Below are positions 30,271 to 38,839 of a stretch of DNA of 49,149 nucleotides, in pieces; the stretch's first letter is position 1; each line of letters begins with the position of its first letter. This DNA comes from a virus: the IMG/VR virus record IMGVR_UViG_3300010883_000051, positions 1 to 49,149 of that record. One strand, 5' to 3'. The position numbers and the translations under genes were made by a program. The notes under the pieces are model-generated. The model was given only the letters and a program-made list of their open reading frames with translations, searched no databases and was not told the origin of the DNA.

Positions 30271-32549
30271 AAGAACCACCCGAACAGTATACGCTGGCTC
30301 TGGGAGACGTGATAGTTGGCTTACGCAAACTAGACGACGGAACATTTGCGCCCAAAAATTCCAAAATTTTCAACTCCGTTCTAATCAAAAATGAAAAATC
30401 ATACCTAACGGATAGGTTCAGAGTTTGCCTATCTACAGCAAACCGAGAAGAGGATATTCTAAATATACTGAACGATATAGAAGAAAAAATGGAAGGTAAA
30501 AAATGGATTTTCTTCGCTGCCGATTATTCGAAGGGCGATGAGGCTTTCGAAAAAATAAAGCAACACACAACCTCTGCGGGTTCATTTTTCCCGATAAAGC
30601 TTAAACACTGTAAGGACGAGTTGTCCGCCGAAAAGGCTATAGGTAAAATATCTGACATCTACGAAGAAGAGTATCCATATAAGTTAAATTTTAGAAAAGA
30701 AAACTCCTCAAAAATTGACCACAAAATACAAAGCTTTTGCTTCGTAGCTACAAAAGAAGTAAAAGAAGAGGCAGCAATTCTGATTAAAAGCCTCAGGGGA
30801 TTTCATTCTGAGCCAATATATATTGTTTGCGACAAGGAAACTGAACATTTCTTATCATGCATGAACGCGGACTTGAGTGATGTTTTCTTCAGGCTCGAAA
30901 TGGAACAGAAGGTTTTAGACGCTATAGACAAAAAATATAATTTTGAAAGAAAAAATAATTATCACCGGCCAGAATGCATCATAAAAAAAATGGACTGCAT
31001 GAGTTACGCCTTGGAAAACCACGACAACGTGTTCTTTTTGGATAGCGACATGATTGTGTTAGATTCTCTTCAGGAGAAGTTCGACAAAGACATTTTCCTG
31101 TCTCCCCACTATCACAAGACGGGCACACCCGACTCGAACAATTCTATTGATTATGGGTTCTTTAATGCAGGGTACGTGTTTTGTGCGAATTCAGATTTGC
31201 CAAATTTCTGGAAGGACACTTATATAAATGATTCTGATTTTTTTGAACAAGAATGCATGAACCAAATATGTGAGAAATTTGATGTCGGATTTTTTAGTAA
31301 CCGTCACAACGTAGGGTTTTGGAGAAAAAACTTTAATGCAAAAATTGAACCAAAAAGTATACATGTCCACGCGGTAGATAACAAAAATTTACAAAGGAAC
31401 GCTAGACTCAAATCAGAAAACAATAAATTAAAATCAAAAACAATTAAACTGCTGCGGTCTAGCGAAAACGAAAACCATCACGAGATATTAGAATTTATAA
31501 ATAAAATAGATAGCGGGTGGGGAGGGAAGCAAGAGAATTTTAAGTTCCAAGCATCGAACCCTGAAGGAAAAATAAACTTAGGCTTACAAACCGTTTTCGA
31601 TTCACATAGGAGCGGCTGGAAATATGCTGTGAGCGCACTGGCTCCTTTGCACAACAACAATGGAGTTTTGCTAGACGGATTCTTAGAGAATAATTTCGCT
31701 TGGCATTTAGAAGAGTACAGGAGAGAAAAAAAAGTTATACCTTACAAAACCCCTTGGGTTGGGTTTTTCCATAACCCACAGAACATGCCGCCTTGGTTTT
31801 TCAACAAGTATTCCTTACAGAACATTATCGCAGGAGGTGAGTTCCAAGAAAGCCTCGAGCATTGCGTGGGGCTATTCACGTTATCGGAATATCATGCAGA
31901 ATACCTAAGGGAAACAACCGGCAAGACGGTATGCTCCCTTATTCATCCAACAGAAATACCTGAAACTCTTTTCGACTATGATAAATTTTTAAAAAATAAA
32001 AACAAACAAATAGTGAACATCGGTTATTGGCTAAGAAAATTGAATTCGATCTACTCAATTCCCATCGCCTCAGGAAACGAATACACCAAACTTAGGCTGA
32101 TTCCCTATTCTTCCGCTACGCCGTTGGAAGTAATAAGCGAGATGCTGGAAAAGGAAAAGGTTATATACGATATACAAATAGAACAAAAATACATAGATAA
32201 TACGACAACAAAAAGCTCCCTCTCCAACGAGGACTACGATGCGCTTCTTTCTGAAAATATAGTCTTCCTTGACCTTTATGATTCTAGCGCAAATAATGCA
32301 GTAATAGAGTGCATTGCGCGGGCAACGCCGCTCCTTGTTAATCCATTACCTGCGGTGACGGAATACTTAGGCGAGGATTATCCACTTTATTATAATTCAT
32401 TAGAGGAATGCGCGGAAAAAGCGGAGGACCTAGGTCTCATTAAAGAAGCTCATGGATACCTTAAAGATTGCGAAATCAGAAAAAAATTATCTCAAGAGCA
32501 TTTTAGAAAGTCGTTTGAAAAAAGCGAAGTATACGATCTATTAAAATGA
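30258..32549 (+). CDS. Two-part glycosyltransferase, 763 aa
   Basis: Residues 1-150 are unassigned. About 155-400 resembles a GT8-type nucleotide-diphospho-sugar transferase: IQSFCFVATKEVKEEAAILIKSL, and the DxD motif FLDSDMIVL (D262/D264) with FFNAGYVFC downstream. The remainder, from about residue 430, resembles a GT4/GT-B enzyme: PWVGFFHNPQNMP, CVGLFTLSEYHAEYL and the C-terminal donor-binding pattern NNAVIECIARATPLLVNPLPAVTEYLG. So two sugar transfers may be combined in one chain. It opens the modification island; targets could be fibres, host glycans or a small peptide (unknown). Confidence 0.7.
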   Translation: MESIKEPPEQYTLALGDVIVGLRKLDDGTFAPKNSKIFNSVLIKNEKSYLTDRFRVCLSTANREEDILNILNDIEEKMEGKKWIFFAADYSKGDEAFEKIKQHTTSAGSFFPIKLKHCKDELSAEKAIGKISDIYEEEYPYKLNFRKENSSKIDHKIQSFCFVATKEVKEEAAILIKSLRGFHSEPIYIVCDKETEHFLSCMNADLSDVFFRLEMEQKVLDAIDKKYNFERKNNYHRPECIIKKMDCMSYALENHDNVFFLDSDMIVLDSLQEKFDKDIFLSPHYHKTGTPDSNNSIDYGFFNAGYVFCANSDLPNFWKDTYINDSDFFEQECMNQICEKFDVGFFSNRHNVGFWRKNFNAKIEPKSIHVHAVDNKNLQRNARLKSENNKLKSKTIKLLRSSENENHHEILEFINKIDSGWGGKQENFKFQASNPEGKINLGLQTVFDSHRSGWKYAVSALAPLHNNNGVLLDGFLENNFAWHLEEYRREKKVIPYKTPWVGFFHNPQNMPPWFFNKYSLQNIIAGGEFQESLEHCVGLFTLSEYHAEYLRETTGKTVCSLIHPTEIPETLFDYDKFLKNKNKQIVNIGYWLRKLNSIYSIPIASGNEYTKLRLIPYSSATPLEVISEMLEKEKVIYDIQIEQKYIDNTTTKSSLSNEDYDALLSENIVFLDLYDSSANNAVIECIARATPLLVNPLPAVTEYLGEDYPLYYNSLEECAEKAEDLGLIKEAHGYLKDCEIRKKLSQEHFRKSFEKSEVYDLLK

Positions 32550-33682
32550 ACGGGGATAAAAGACATGAAATGGGTGTGCGTAAAAGGCTCAGGAAAGATA
32601 AATTCCTAGAGTCCGAAGGGATAGTTAATACCCCCAGAAAGTCAGAAGGAAAATTTTGCAAGAATCCATTCGACCAGTTTGAAATTCATCCTGATGGCGC
32701 AGTGTCTGTTTGCTGCATGAGTTGGCTTCCTGAAAAAATAGGAAACGCAAAAGAAAAAGAGATTGGGAAAATTTTTAATTCGGAAAAAGCACAAGACATA
32801 AGAAAAAGCATACTAGACGGTTCTTTCAAATATTGCGATCACAAACTATGCCCATACATACAGAACGGATCTTTGCCGAACAAGGAGGAGGTTACTGATC
32901 CTCGTCATAAATCAATTATAAAAAACAACCAAACAAAAGACCTTGAGCCGACGTTTTATAATCTTTGCTATGATGAGTCCTGTAATTTAAGCTGCCCAAG
33001 CTGTAGAAAAAATAAGATTCTTTATTACGAGGGCAAAGTTTATGAGGAAAAGAAAAAAATACAAGATAATATAATAAAACATATCTTCGGAAAGCCTCAC
33101 GACAATTACTGCCTTATTAACGTAACTGGCTCGGGAGACCCATTCGGATCGAAGCTTTTTAGGGAACTGTTGTTTAGCATAGATGGGGAAAAATTTCCTA
33201 GGGTATTTTTTAATCTACAGACAAACGGGGTAATGTTCACTCCCAAATATTGGGAGAAGATGAAAAAGATACAAAAGAACATTAATACAGTAATGGTTTC
33301 GTATGACGCAGGTACACCGGAAACATATAATGTTACTCGTAGAGGTGGAGACTGGAACAGGCTTCAAGAAAATATGAAATTTCTAAGTTCTTTAAGACAA
33401 GGAAATCTTATTAATGAATTGAGAATTGATTGTGTCGTTCAACAAAAAAATTATAAAGAGCTATACAAATTAATAAAAATCGGTATAGATTTAAAAGTAG
33501 ATAAAGTGTATTTTTCTCTATTGGTTGATTGGGGTACGTGGCCGGTCCAAGTATACGAACAAAATTGTATTTGGAAAGATACACATCCAGAGTTCAAAGA
33601 ATTTATAAAAATTTTAGAGAATCCAATTTTTGATAACCCTATAGTAGAGCTTGGAAACCTAACAGGATATCGAAATGATTAA
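32546..33682 (+). CDS. Radical SAM enzyme with N-terminal SPASM-like domain, copy 1
   Basis: A 378-aa enzyme. The radical SAM signature CNLSCPSC holds C146, C150 and C153. It is followed by VTGSGDPFG, LQTNGVMF and VSYDAGTPETYNVTRRGGDW, the usual order of the partial TIM barrel. Before it lies a cysteine region C38, C56-C57, C97 and C102 with IHPDGAVSVCC and KYCDHKLCP, which looks like a SPASM/auxiliary-cluster unit placed N-terminally rather than C-terminally. It would use SAM and FeS clusters to modify a peptide or sugar. The ATG overlaps the transferase stop (ATGA). A paralogue lies at 34994-36346. Confidence 0.75.
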   Translation: MNGDKRHEMGVRKRLRKDKFLESEGIVNTPRKSEGKFCKNPFDQFEIHPDGAVSVCCMSWLPEKIGNAKEKEIGKIFNSEKAQDIRKSILDGSFKYCDHKLCPYIQNGSLPNKEEVTDPRHKSIIKNNQTKDLEPTFYNLCYDESCNLSCPSCRKNKILYYEGKVYEEKKKIQDNIIKHIFGKPHDNYCLINVTGSGDPFGSKLFRELLFSIDGEKFPRVFFNLQTNGVMFTPKYWEKMKKIQKNINTVMVSYDAGTPETYNVTRRGGDWNRLQENMKFLSSLRQGNLINELRIDCVVQQKNYKELYKLIKIGIDLKVDKVYFSLLVDWGTWPVQVYEQNCIWKDTHPEFKEFIKILENPIFDNPIVELGNLTGYRND

Positions 33683-34316
33683 TAAAGAAGATATACCATA
33701 TAAATATAGAGCTTATAAGGATAGGCAGCAGATGATTGATAATGCACATAGAGATGTTGATAACTATGTCAACAATCAAATACCGGGTCACATAAACCGA
33801 ATTGGCCCCAGTGATACCGATATTTTATTAGATATTGGATCCGGTCCAGGTCTCTTAGCTAAAGCAGTGTCACCTTTAGTGCAAAAAGTGTATTGTTGTG
33901 ATATTAATAATCAATATCTTTCCTTTGCAAAGGAAACTTGTGACGGGTTAAATAATATGTCGTTTCACTTGGTTGAAGATTTGAAGTTACCCTTATCATT
34001 TCTCCCTAACAATACTATAACCAAGGCATATGCAACCAGCGTTTTTATTCATAATTGCACTGAAATGATAATTAATTACCTCCACGAACTTAATAGGGTA
34101 TTAAAACCTGGCGGTACATTCTTTACTAGATATTGTACTAAAAATACAAACAGAGACAAGTACCCGGATTGGATTGACAGTGATAAAAAGGCTATTGACT
34201 CGACTATTAAATCTTTAGGTTTTCGAGAAATAGTAAATAACGAGTTTGTAGAAAAACATTGGCTATCTAATGTTGTAGTAAAACTGAAAATTGAAAAAGA
34301 TGCTAGTATTTCCTAA
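33675..34316 (+). CDS. Class I SAM-dependent methyltransferase
   Basis: A 213-aa Rossmann methyltransferase: LLDIGSGPGLLA (motif I, about 51-62), VYCCDINNQYL (motif II), then NTITKAYATSVFIHN and LNRVLKPGGTFFTRY (post-motif III), the classic UbiE/type-11 layout. It overlaps the first radical SAM gene by 8 bases and the sulfotransferase that follows by 17. Its base composition is visibly AT-richer than the structural genes, which hints at recent acquisition. The substrate is unknown. Confidence 0.75.
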   Translation: MINKEDIPYKYRAYKDRQQMIDNAHRDVDNYVNNQIPGHINRIGPSDTDILLDIGSGPGLLAKAVSPLVQKVYCCDINNQYLSFAKETCDGLNNMSFHLVEDLKLPLSFLPNNTITKAYATSVFIHNCTEMIINYLHELNRVLKPGGTFFTRYCTKNTNRDKYPDWIDSDKKAIDSTIKSLGFREIVNNEFVEKHWLSNVVVKLKIEKDASIS

Positions 34317-35007
34317 AATCAAATGTTTGTACATGCCTGTGTGCAAAGTCGCAACAAATAGTTTCATTGAATACTTTGGTGATGTTATGTATGGGCCAGA
34401 TTGCTCGTACCCGAAGGCAAAGCCCCTCCAAAGACGAAAAAGAATTCATCATGATTTTAACATCGAATGGAGCTCTGAATTTATAACAACAGAAGAATAC
34501 AAAAACTACTATAAAATTGCTTTTGTAAGGAATCCGTGGACCAGAGTCGTTGCGGCTTTTAGAGAGCTTATGAGACGTAGGCCATTTGGCCACACGGGAC
34601 TAGATGAACAACGAAGTCTTTCGTATCAAAAGATATACGACCTAATGGAAGGATATGTTTCATTTGAAAATTTTATTAATTTTATTGTTAATATAGAAGG
34701 AAATCACACAAATAGGTTCAATTCCCCACAACCCAACGCTCATTGGAGACCGCAGGTTGACGTTCTCCACATAAAGAACAAAGGGTTGGTTCCTTTGAAA
34801 TACGACTTTATCGGAAAGATAGAAAACATAAATGAAGATTTTAATTTCGCACAGGAACGCCTTGGTTTAGAAAAAACAAAGCTATGCGAAAGACACGTAA
34901 CGTCAAAGTATAATTATAAATTATATTACCAAGATCCCAAGATAATTGATTTAGTTGGGGAATATTATAAAGAAGATATAGAAACATTTGGATATGAGTT
35001 CGAATAA
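34300..35007 (+). CDS. Sulfotransferase, copy 1
   Basis: I start at the ATG at 34300 (235 aa) instead of a TTG three codons earlier. The PAPS-binding 5' loop appears as MPVCKVATNSFI, and the 3'-phosphate motif as AFVRNPWTRVVAAF (R77 onward). The membrane-free length fits carbohydrate (HNK-1/Sulfotransfer_2-type) enzymes. ESTFGYEFE-like ends (ETFGYEFE) are shared with copy 2. It would move sulfate from PAPS to a sugar or tyrosine-like acceptor. It is enclosed between the methyltransferase and the second radical SAM gene, with overlaps on both sides. Confidence 0.75.
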   Translation: MLVFPKIKCLYMPVCKVATNSFIEYFGDVMYGPDCSYPKAKPLQRRKRIHHDFNIEWSSEFITTEEYKNYYKIAFVRNPWTRVVAAFRELMRRRPFGHTGLDEQRSLSYQKIYDLMEGYVSFENFINFIVNIEGNHTNRFNSPQPNAHWRPQVDVLHIKNKGLVPLKYDFIGKIENINEDFNFAQERLGLEKTKLCERHVTSKYNYKLYYQDPKIIDLVGEYYKEDIETFGYEFE

Positions 35008-36346
35008 AATTTATTGCACCAGAGCTTTTGATCATGTTCAATTATTGGACAATGGAGAAATGACACCATGTTGTCCTCCGTGGGTTGATCATTATTCTAT
35101 AGGCAATATAAATGAACAATCATATGAGGAAATTTGGAATGGCGAAAAAGCTCAAAAATTTAGGGAGTCCATATTAGACGGCTCTTTTCGATATTGTAAC
35201 GCTAAGTCTTGCCCGCACTTAGAGTCCAGAACTAGTTATGTAGGGACACTGGCGCAACTAAAGAAACGCGAAGTAAGTGACTCTACATTATACGATATAC
35301 AATCTCAAAGCGTGATCTTAGATCATGGCCCCCGTGAAATACAATTCTGCTATGACAGGTCATGCAACCTATCTTGCCCGTCATGCAGAAGAGAAATAAT
35401 AATGGTTGCTGGTGAAAAAAAGCAGAAGCTGTTAGACATGCAAAGTAAGCTGCAAATGAATTTCTTGAAAGACGCGGATCGGCTTGTTGTTACCGGGTCT
35501 GGAGATGCGTTTGCCAGCCCTATCTTTCGAAAATTTCTACAAACATTCACAAAAGAACAAGCGCCCAAGCTGCGGCATATAAATATATTAACAAACGGCT
35601 TACTCATTAAGAAGTACTGGGCAACGCTTAGTGAGTATACCAAGGAAAAAATTCAATACATTAGCGTATCTATAGACGCAGCAACGCCAGAAACATACGC
35701 TATAAACAGGAGGGGTGGAGACTGGAATCTGCTACATGAAAATTTAAAATTTGTTGAAAACCTAAGAGCCACTAATAAAATTAAAGCATTTCAGGTTAGC
35801 ATGGTGGTGCAGGATAATAATTTTCGTGAGCTATTAGATTTTATCTTAATGTGTGAAAAATATAAAGTGGACTCTGTTCAATTACAAATTATTGAACCAG
35901 ACTTCATACGAGATTTGGGATACGGTGATTATCTTAAAGAATGGGTTCAAAAAGCGGTCCATGAAAAAAATCACCCTAATCATAACGAATTGTTGAATAT
36001 ACTTAAAGATGATTTTTTCAATATTTACATAGATAGAAGCAACGGTAAAGCTCCGGCTGGAACAGCGGTTATAATGGGGCAGCTATTTGATTTAAGAAAT
36101 GGTAATGATATTTCTCAATATGACCAACTGCTTGTAGAAGAAAAAGAGCTAAAAAGAATTAAAGACGGGTTAGCGCTAGCTGAGAAAGGTTTATTAAAAG
36201 ATATTTGGTTTGAGGGTGAGGCTTATTTTATCGCCTTAGATGCCGTGAAAAAAATAAACGGAACCGACGTGGCCGAGCTACCAACTGGAGAAACGGTCAT
36301 CTGGGACGAAGATAAAGAGAAGTGGGCAAAATACCATGCCTATTAA
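34994..36346 (+). CDS. Radical SAM enzyme with N-terminal SPASM-like domain, copy 2
   Basis: A 450-aa paralogue of the enzyme at 32546. I start at the ATG at 34994, inside the end of the sulfotransferase gene. N-terminal cysteines C8, C26-C27, C68 and C73 (LDNGEMTPCCPPW, RYCNAKSCP) match the first copy. The radical SAM site CNLSCPSC has C124, C128 and C131. VTGSGDAFA, ILTNGLLI and VSIDAATPETYAINRRGGDW follow. A C-terminal extension of about 95 residues (QLFDLRNGNDISQYDQLL onward) is absent from copy 1 and may recognise the substrate. Confidence 0.75.
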   Translation: MSSNKIYCTRAFDHVQLLDNGEMTPCCPPWVDHYSIGNINEQSYEEIWNGEKAQKFRESILDGSFRYCNAKSCPHLESRTSYVGTLAQLKKREVSDSTLYDIQSQSVILDHGPREIQFCYDRSCNLSCPSCRREIIMVAGEKKQKLLDMQSKLQMNFLKDADRLVVTGSGDAFASPIFRKFLQTFTKEQAPKLRHINILTNGLLIKKYWATLSEYTKEKIQYISVSIDAATPETYAINRRGGDWNLLHENLKFVENLRATNKIKAFQVSMVVQDNNFRELLDFILMCEKYKVDSVQLQIIEPDFIRDLGYGDYLKEWVQKAVHEKNHPNHNELLNILKDDFFNIYIDRSNGKAPAGTAVIMGQLFDLRNGNDISQYDQLLVEEKELKRIKDGLALAEKGLLKDIWFEGEAYFIALDAVKKINGTDVAELPTGETVIWDEDKEKWAKYHAY

Positions 36347-37007
36347 CAGAAAAAGCGAGTTGCTCTTCATTCACATCCCCAAAACAGGCGGAACAAAAAT
36401 AGAAGAAATACTAGATATGAAATTCGCGGGGGATGACCCTAAGGTTTCAAGCGAAAAACTATATGGGTTTGTAAGAATATACGACGAGCTCCATGAACTA
36501 CAGCACTTAACATACAAACAAACATTAGATTTTGGGCTGGTCGACAAAAGCCTGTTCGATAAATGCTATAAATTCGCATTCGTCAGAAATCCGCTTGACA
36601 GGGTCGTGTCTGAATATTTTTGGTTAGGATACAAATACTTTTCTAAGTTCGAGGACTTCGTTGAGTTTTTACATAAGAGAAAAGGAGAACCGGATGTTCG
36701 CGGTACTGTAGAAAATTACATGTCTCTCGACTGGCTTTTAAATTCCCCCTTCTATGCGCCCCAACATAAATTCATTTGCGACAGAAGAGGTAAATTAATG
36801 GTTGATTTTTTAGGCAGATTTGAAAACTTCCCTAAAGATTTAGCTACCCTATTGGACAATCTAGGGGTGGAATACGACGAAGAATTTTTATTTAAAAAAG
36901 TAAACGCTACTAAACACGAAAAATACGACACTTACTACAACAAAAAAACAAGAGATATGGTTAAATCCATATATAAGAGAGATTTCGAAATATTTGGTTA
37001 CGAATAA
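36336..37007 (+). CDS. Sulfotransferase, copy 2
   Basis: A 223-aa sulfotransferase with textbook motifs: HIPKTGGTKIEEIL (5'-phosphosulfate loop, residues 13-26) and FVRNPLDRVVSEYF (3'-phosphate motif, 82-95), and a C-terminal YKRDFEIFGYE block also found in copy 1. It overlaps the second radical SAM gene by 11 bases, so the four genes behave as a tight unit. A GTGTAAA motif starts directly at its stop codon and serves the next module. Confidence 0.8.
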   Translation: MPINRKSELLFIHIPKTGGTKIEEILDMKFAGDDPKVSSEKLYGFVRIYDELHELQHLTYKQTLDFGLVDKSLFDKCYKFAFVRNPLDRVVSEYFWLGYKYFSKFEDFVEFLHKRKGEPDVRGTVENYMSLDWLLNSPFYAPQHKFICDRRGKLMVDFLGRFENFPKDLATLLDNLGVEYDEEFLFKKVNATKHEKYDTYYNKKTRDMVKSIYKRDFEIFGYE

Positions 37008-37014
37008 GTGTAAA
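37008..37014 (+). promoter_or_regulatory. GTGTAAA motif after the modification island
   Basis: GTGTAAA directly after the sulfotransferase stop and seven bases before the ATG at 37022 (TATCAGT between, no Shine-Dalgarno site). Confidence 0.55.
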
Positions 37015-37021
37015 TATCAGT

Positions 37022-37273
37022 ATGCCTTACTATGACAGCGTAAACCTACTCAAAACTAACTGTACAGTGGAATGGGATGGTGACCCCGGCAAAAAGATCT
37101 GCTCTGCTCGCGGAGGAGAGTTAATACATCCCGGGTGGCCCCTGCAGAGAGATGTCAGGGCCAGAACAAGAAGATTAGACATAGACAGACTAGGGTCAAT
37201 AAGGTACGACCAGCCCGGGAGAAGGGTTTCTGACGGTAAGTTTCCGCGTTTTACAGAACAATGGATTAGTTAA
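37022..37273 (+). CDS. Small basic protein, 83 aa
   Basis: An Arg/Asp/Gly-rich 83-aa protein with SVNLLKTNCTVEWDGDPGKK and RARTRRLDIDRLGSIRYDQPG. It is the first gene after the modification island, under its own GTGTAAA motif, and lies just before a head-tail connector. A virion or neck role is possible from position only. Confidence 0.45.
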   Translation: MPYYDSVNLLKTNCTVEWDGDPGKKICSARGGELIHPGWPLQRDVRARTRRLDIDRLGSIRYDQPGRRVSDGKFPRFTEQWIS

Positions 37274-37283
37274 GCTCTTTCCC

Positions 37284-37290
37284 GTGTAAT
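37284..37290 (+). promoter_or_regulatory. GTGTAAT motif before the connector genes
   Basis: GTGTAAT, nine bases before the ATG at 37300 (CTTAATTGT between, no Shine-Dalgarno site). Confidence 0.55.
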
Positions 37291-37299
37291 CTTAATTGT

Positions 37300-37809
37300 A
37301 TGAAAGCCGTCGATATTGCAGACCAAATCCACAGAGAATTAGGAAGCCCGACAGACCTAGGCATAGCCGCTATAGCGTTTTGGGTACGCACAAACATTGG
37401 CACGCTGAATAACTATCTGAATACTAGCTATGCAATTAATCAATCCTCGTATGAAATAGAGAGGGATATCAATGGTACAGCAACCGCAATAGGTATTAAT
37501 GAGGGGGGTATACTCAAAAAAATGTATACAATACACTATTACGACAACAAACTGAGGACCGTATTATCCGCAGCCACCACAGATGCGGTTATCGCTTTGT
37601 CTTCAGACGGGTCATCAATTAAAAAGATTAACAAAAACGAACAAGCAAAGCTCTATGCAGGCATACGTGGCTCAAGCCAATCAGAATTGGAGCGCATGGT
37701 GGGGCAATACAAGCTAAACGACGTGCAACCATTACAGGTGGCGGGAGACGATGATCAGTCATCGCATGTACTTCCGAATAGAGAATATATAAGAATTAGG
37801 AAATACTAA
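37300..37809 (+). CDS. Head-tail connector-like protein, 169 aa
   Basis: A 169-aa helical protein: DIADQIHRELGSPTDLGIAAIAFWVRTNIGTLNNYL, the type of opening seen in gp6-like adaptor or head-tail connector proteins, which join the portal to the neck. The C-terminal part has a helical repeat region and a flexible acidic stretch (AGDDDQSSHVLPN). It is followed two bases later by the next neck protein. A GTGTAAT motif nine bases upstream supports the start. Confidence 0.6.
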   Translation: MKAVDIADQIHRELGSPTDLGIAAIAFWVRTNIGTLNNYLNTSYAINQSSYEIERDINGTATAIGINEGGILKKMYTIHYYDNKLRTVLSAATTDAVIALSSDGSSIKKINKNEQAKLYAGIRGSSQSELERMVGQYKLNDVQPLQVAGDDDQSSHVLPNREYIRIRKY

Positions 37810-37811
37810 TT

Positions 37812-38252
37812 ATGGCGAGCCTAGTTTCATCCACAGAGATTTCCTCGTTCACCGGCGATTTCCAGAACCTGTTTGATACTTTCAAAAGGACCGTCACCGT
37901 GCACAAGACTCCTAAAAGGATAATAAAACAAATCAACACTGATTTTCTACATGGCTACGGTGAGCCAGCTGATCAGGTTAATTATACATATGCTCCAGTG
38001 TCTCAAGATTTTGATTGCATGGTGCTATACAAAGACAGACAGGACGCAGACGAAATGGAAAACGTTAACTTGACCTATTTCGCTGGAGACTTAAGAATAA
38101 AAGTCGACGAAGAAACAAATAACTACATTAAAAATGGGAAAACAGAAAAGGTTACGGTAGACGGAAAAGACTTTCAGATTATGAGTGAAGAATCTGTGAA
38201 GTATTTTTTCGGAATAAAGCTCTATGTTTTCCATCTACAATTTACCAAGTAA
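37812..38252 (+). CDS. Neck/head-closure-like protein, 146 aa
   Basis: A 146-aa beta-rich protein (RTVTVHKTPKRIIKQ, QDFDCMVLYKDRQDA, GDLRIKVDEETNNYI, FGIKLYVFHLQFTK). Placement between a connector and a tail-completion-like protein, and length, fit a head-closure (stopper) protein. No diagnostic motif is visible. Its stop overlaps the next ATG (TAATG). Confidence 0.55.
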   Translation: MASLVSSTEISSFTGDFQNLFDTFKRTVTVHKTPKRIIKQINTDFLHGYGEPADQVNYTYAPVSQDFDCMVLYKDRQDADEMENVNLTYFAGDLRIKVDEETNNYIKNGKTEKVTVDGKDFQIMSEESVKYFFGIKLYVFHLQFTK

Positions 38253-38839
38253 TGAGAATAAACCCAATAAAAGTTAAAAGAAAGATAGTAAGGAACATGA
38301 AAAGAATTCCTGAAAGGGTTAAAAGGGAGGCTCAAAGAAAGTTTAACCGATCAAAGCAGGAAATGATAACTGAATTTGAAAGCCACTCGATCACTCAAGA
38401 GTTAGAGGGCGGTGCGGGGGGAGGGAATATCTCCGGCACGCTTGGAGGAGTAGGAAATCTATTTAGTTTCATAGGCTTTCAAGAAGGAACAAATCCAATG
38501 GCCGTGCTAAGAGAGATGCTAAATAGTTACCGAATCAATATCATGTCGCCAAAGATAATTAAAAGGAACGTCGGGGTAGACTTTCAATTTAGGGTAACTG
38601 GCCCAACTATCGAAGAAATTGAAGCGGCGACGTATCTAAGTTGGCTTGGGAAAAGTTGGGTAAGAGGCATAGAAAGAGGAATGAGCGGGTTGGGAAATTA
38701 TTTAGCACTGATGGGAGCAATCGGAAGTAGGTCAGGAGGAGGTTTGCAAGCAAAAACGTCGTACAGGGGAGGAGCCTATAGGCCCACTAAATACGTAAGT
38801 TCGTTATTGAGAACGTTCTTCTTAAATTTTAGAAGATAA
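38252..38839 (+). CDS. Tail-completion-like protein, 195 aa
   Basis: A basic 195-aa protein with an N-terminal Arg/Lys helix (KVKRKIVRNMKRIPERVKREAQRKF), a Gly-rich turn (GGAGGGNISGTLGG) and a helical middle (EEIEAATYLSWLGKSWV). The layout resembles gp10-type (HK97 family) or Neck1 tail-completion proteins by position and charge. It overlaps the preceding stop and abuts the following gene. Confidence 0.5.
   Translation: MRINPIKVKRKIVRNMKRIPERVKREAQRKFNRSKQEMITEFESHSITQELEGGAGGGNISGTLGGVGNLFSFIGFQEGTNPMAVLREMLNSYRINIMSPKIIKRNVGVDFQFRVTGPTIEEIEAATYLSWLGKSWVRGIERGMSGLGNYLALMGAIGSRSGGGLQAKTSYRGGAYRPTKYVSSLLRTFFLNFRR

Noticed and set aside
32546-37007. Host chromosomal polysaccharide locus
   Set aside because: The genes are bounded by phage adhesin and neck genes on the same strand with overlaps and a phage-type GTGTAA motif at the exit, so they belong to the phage genome.
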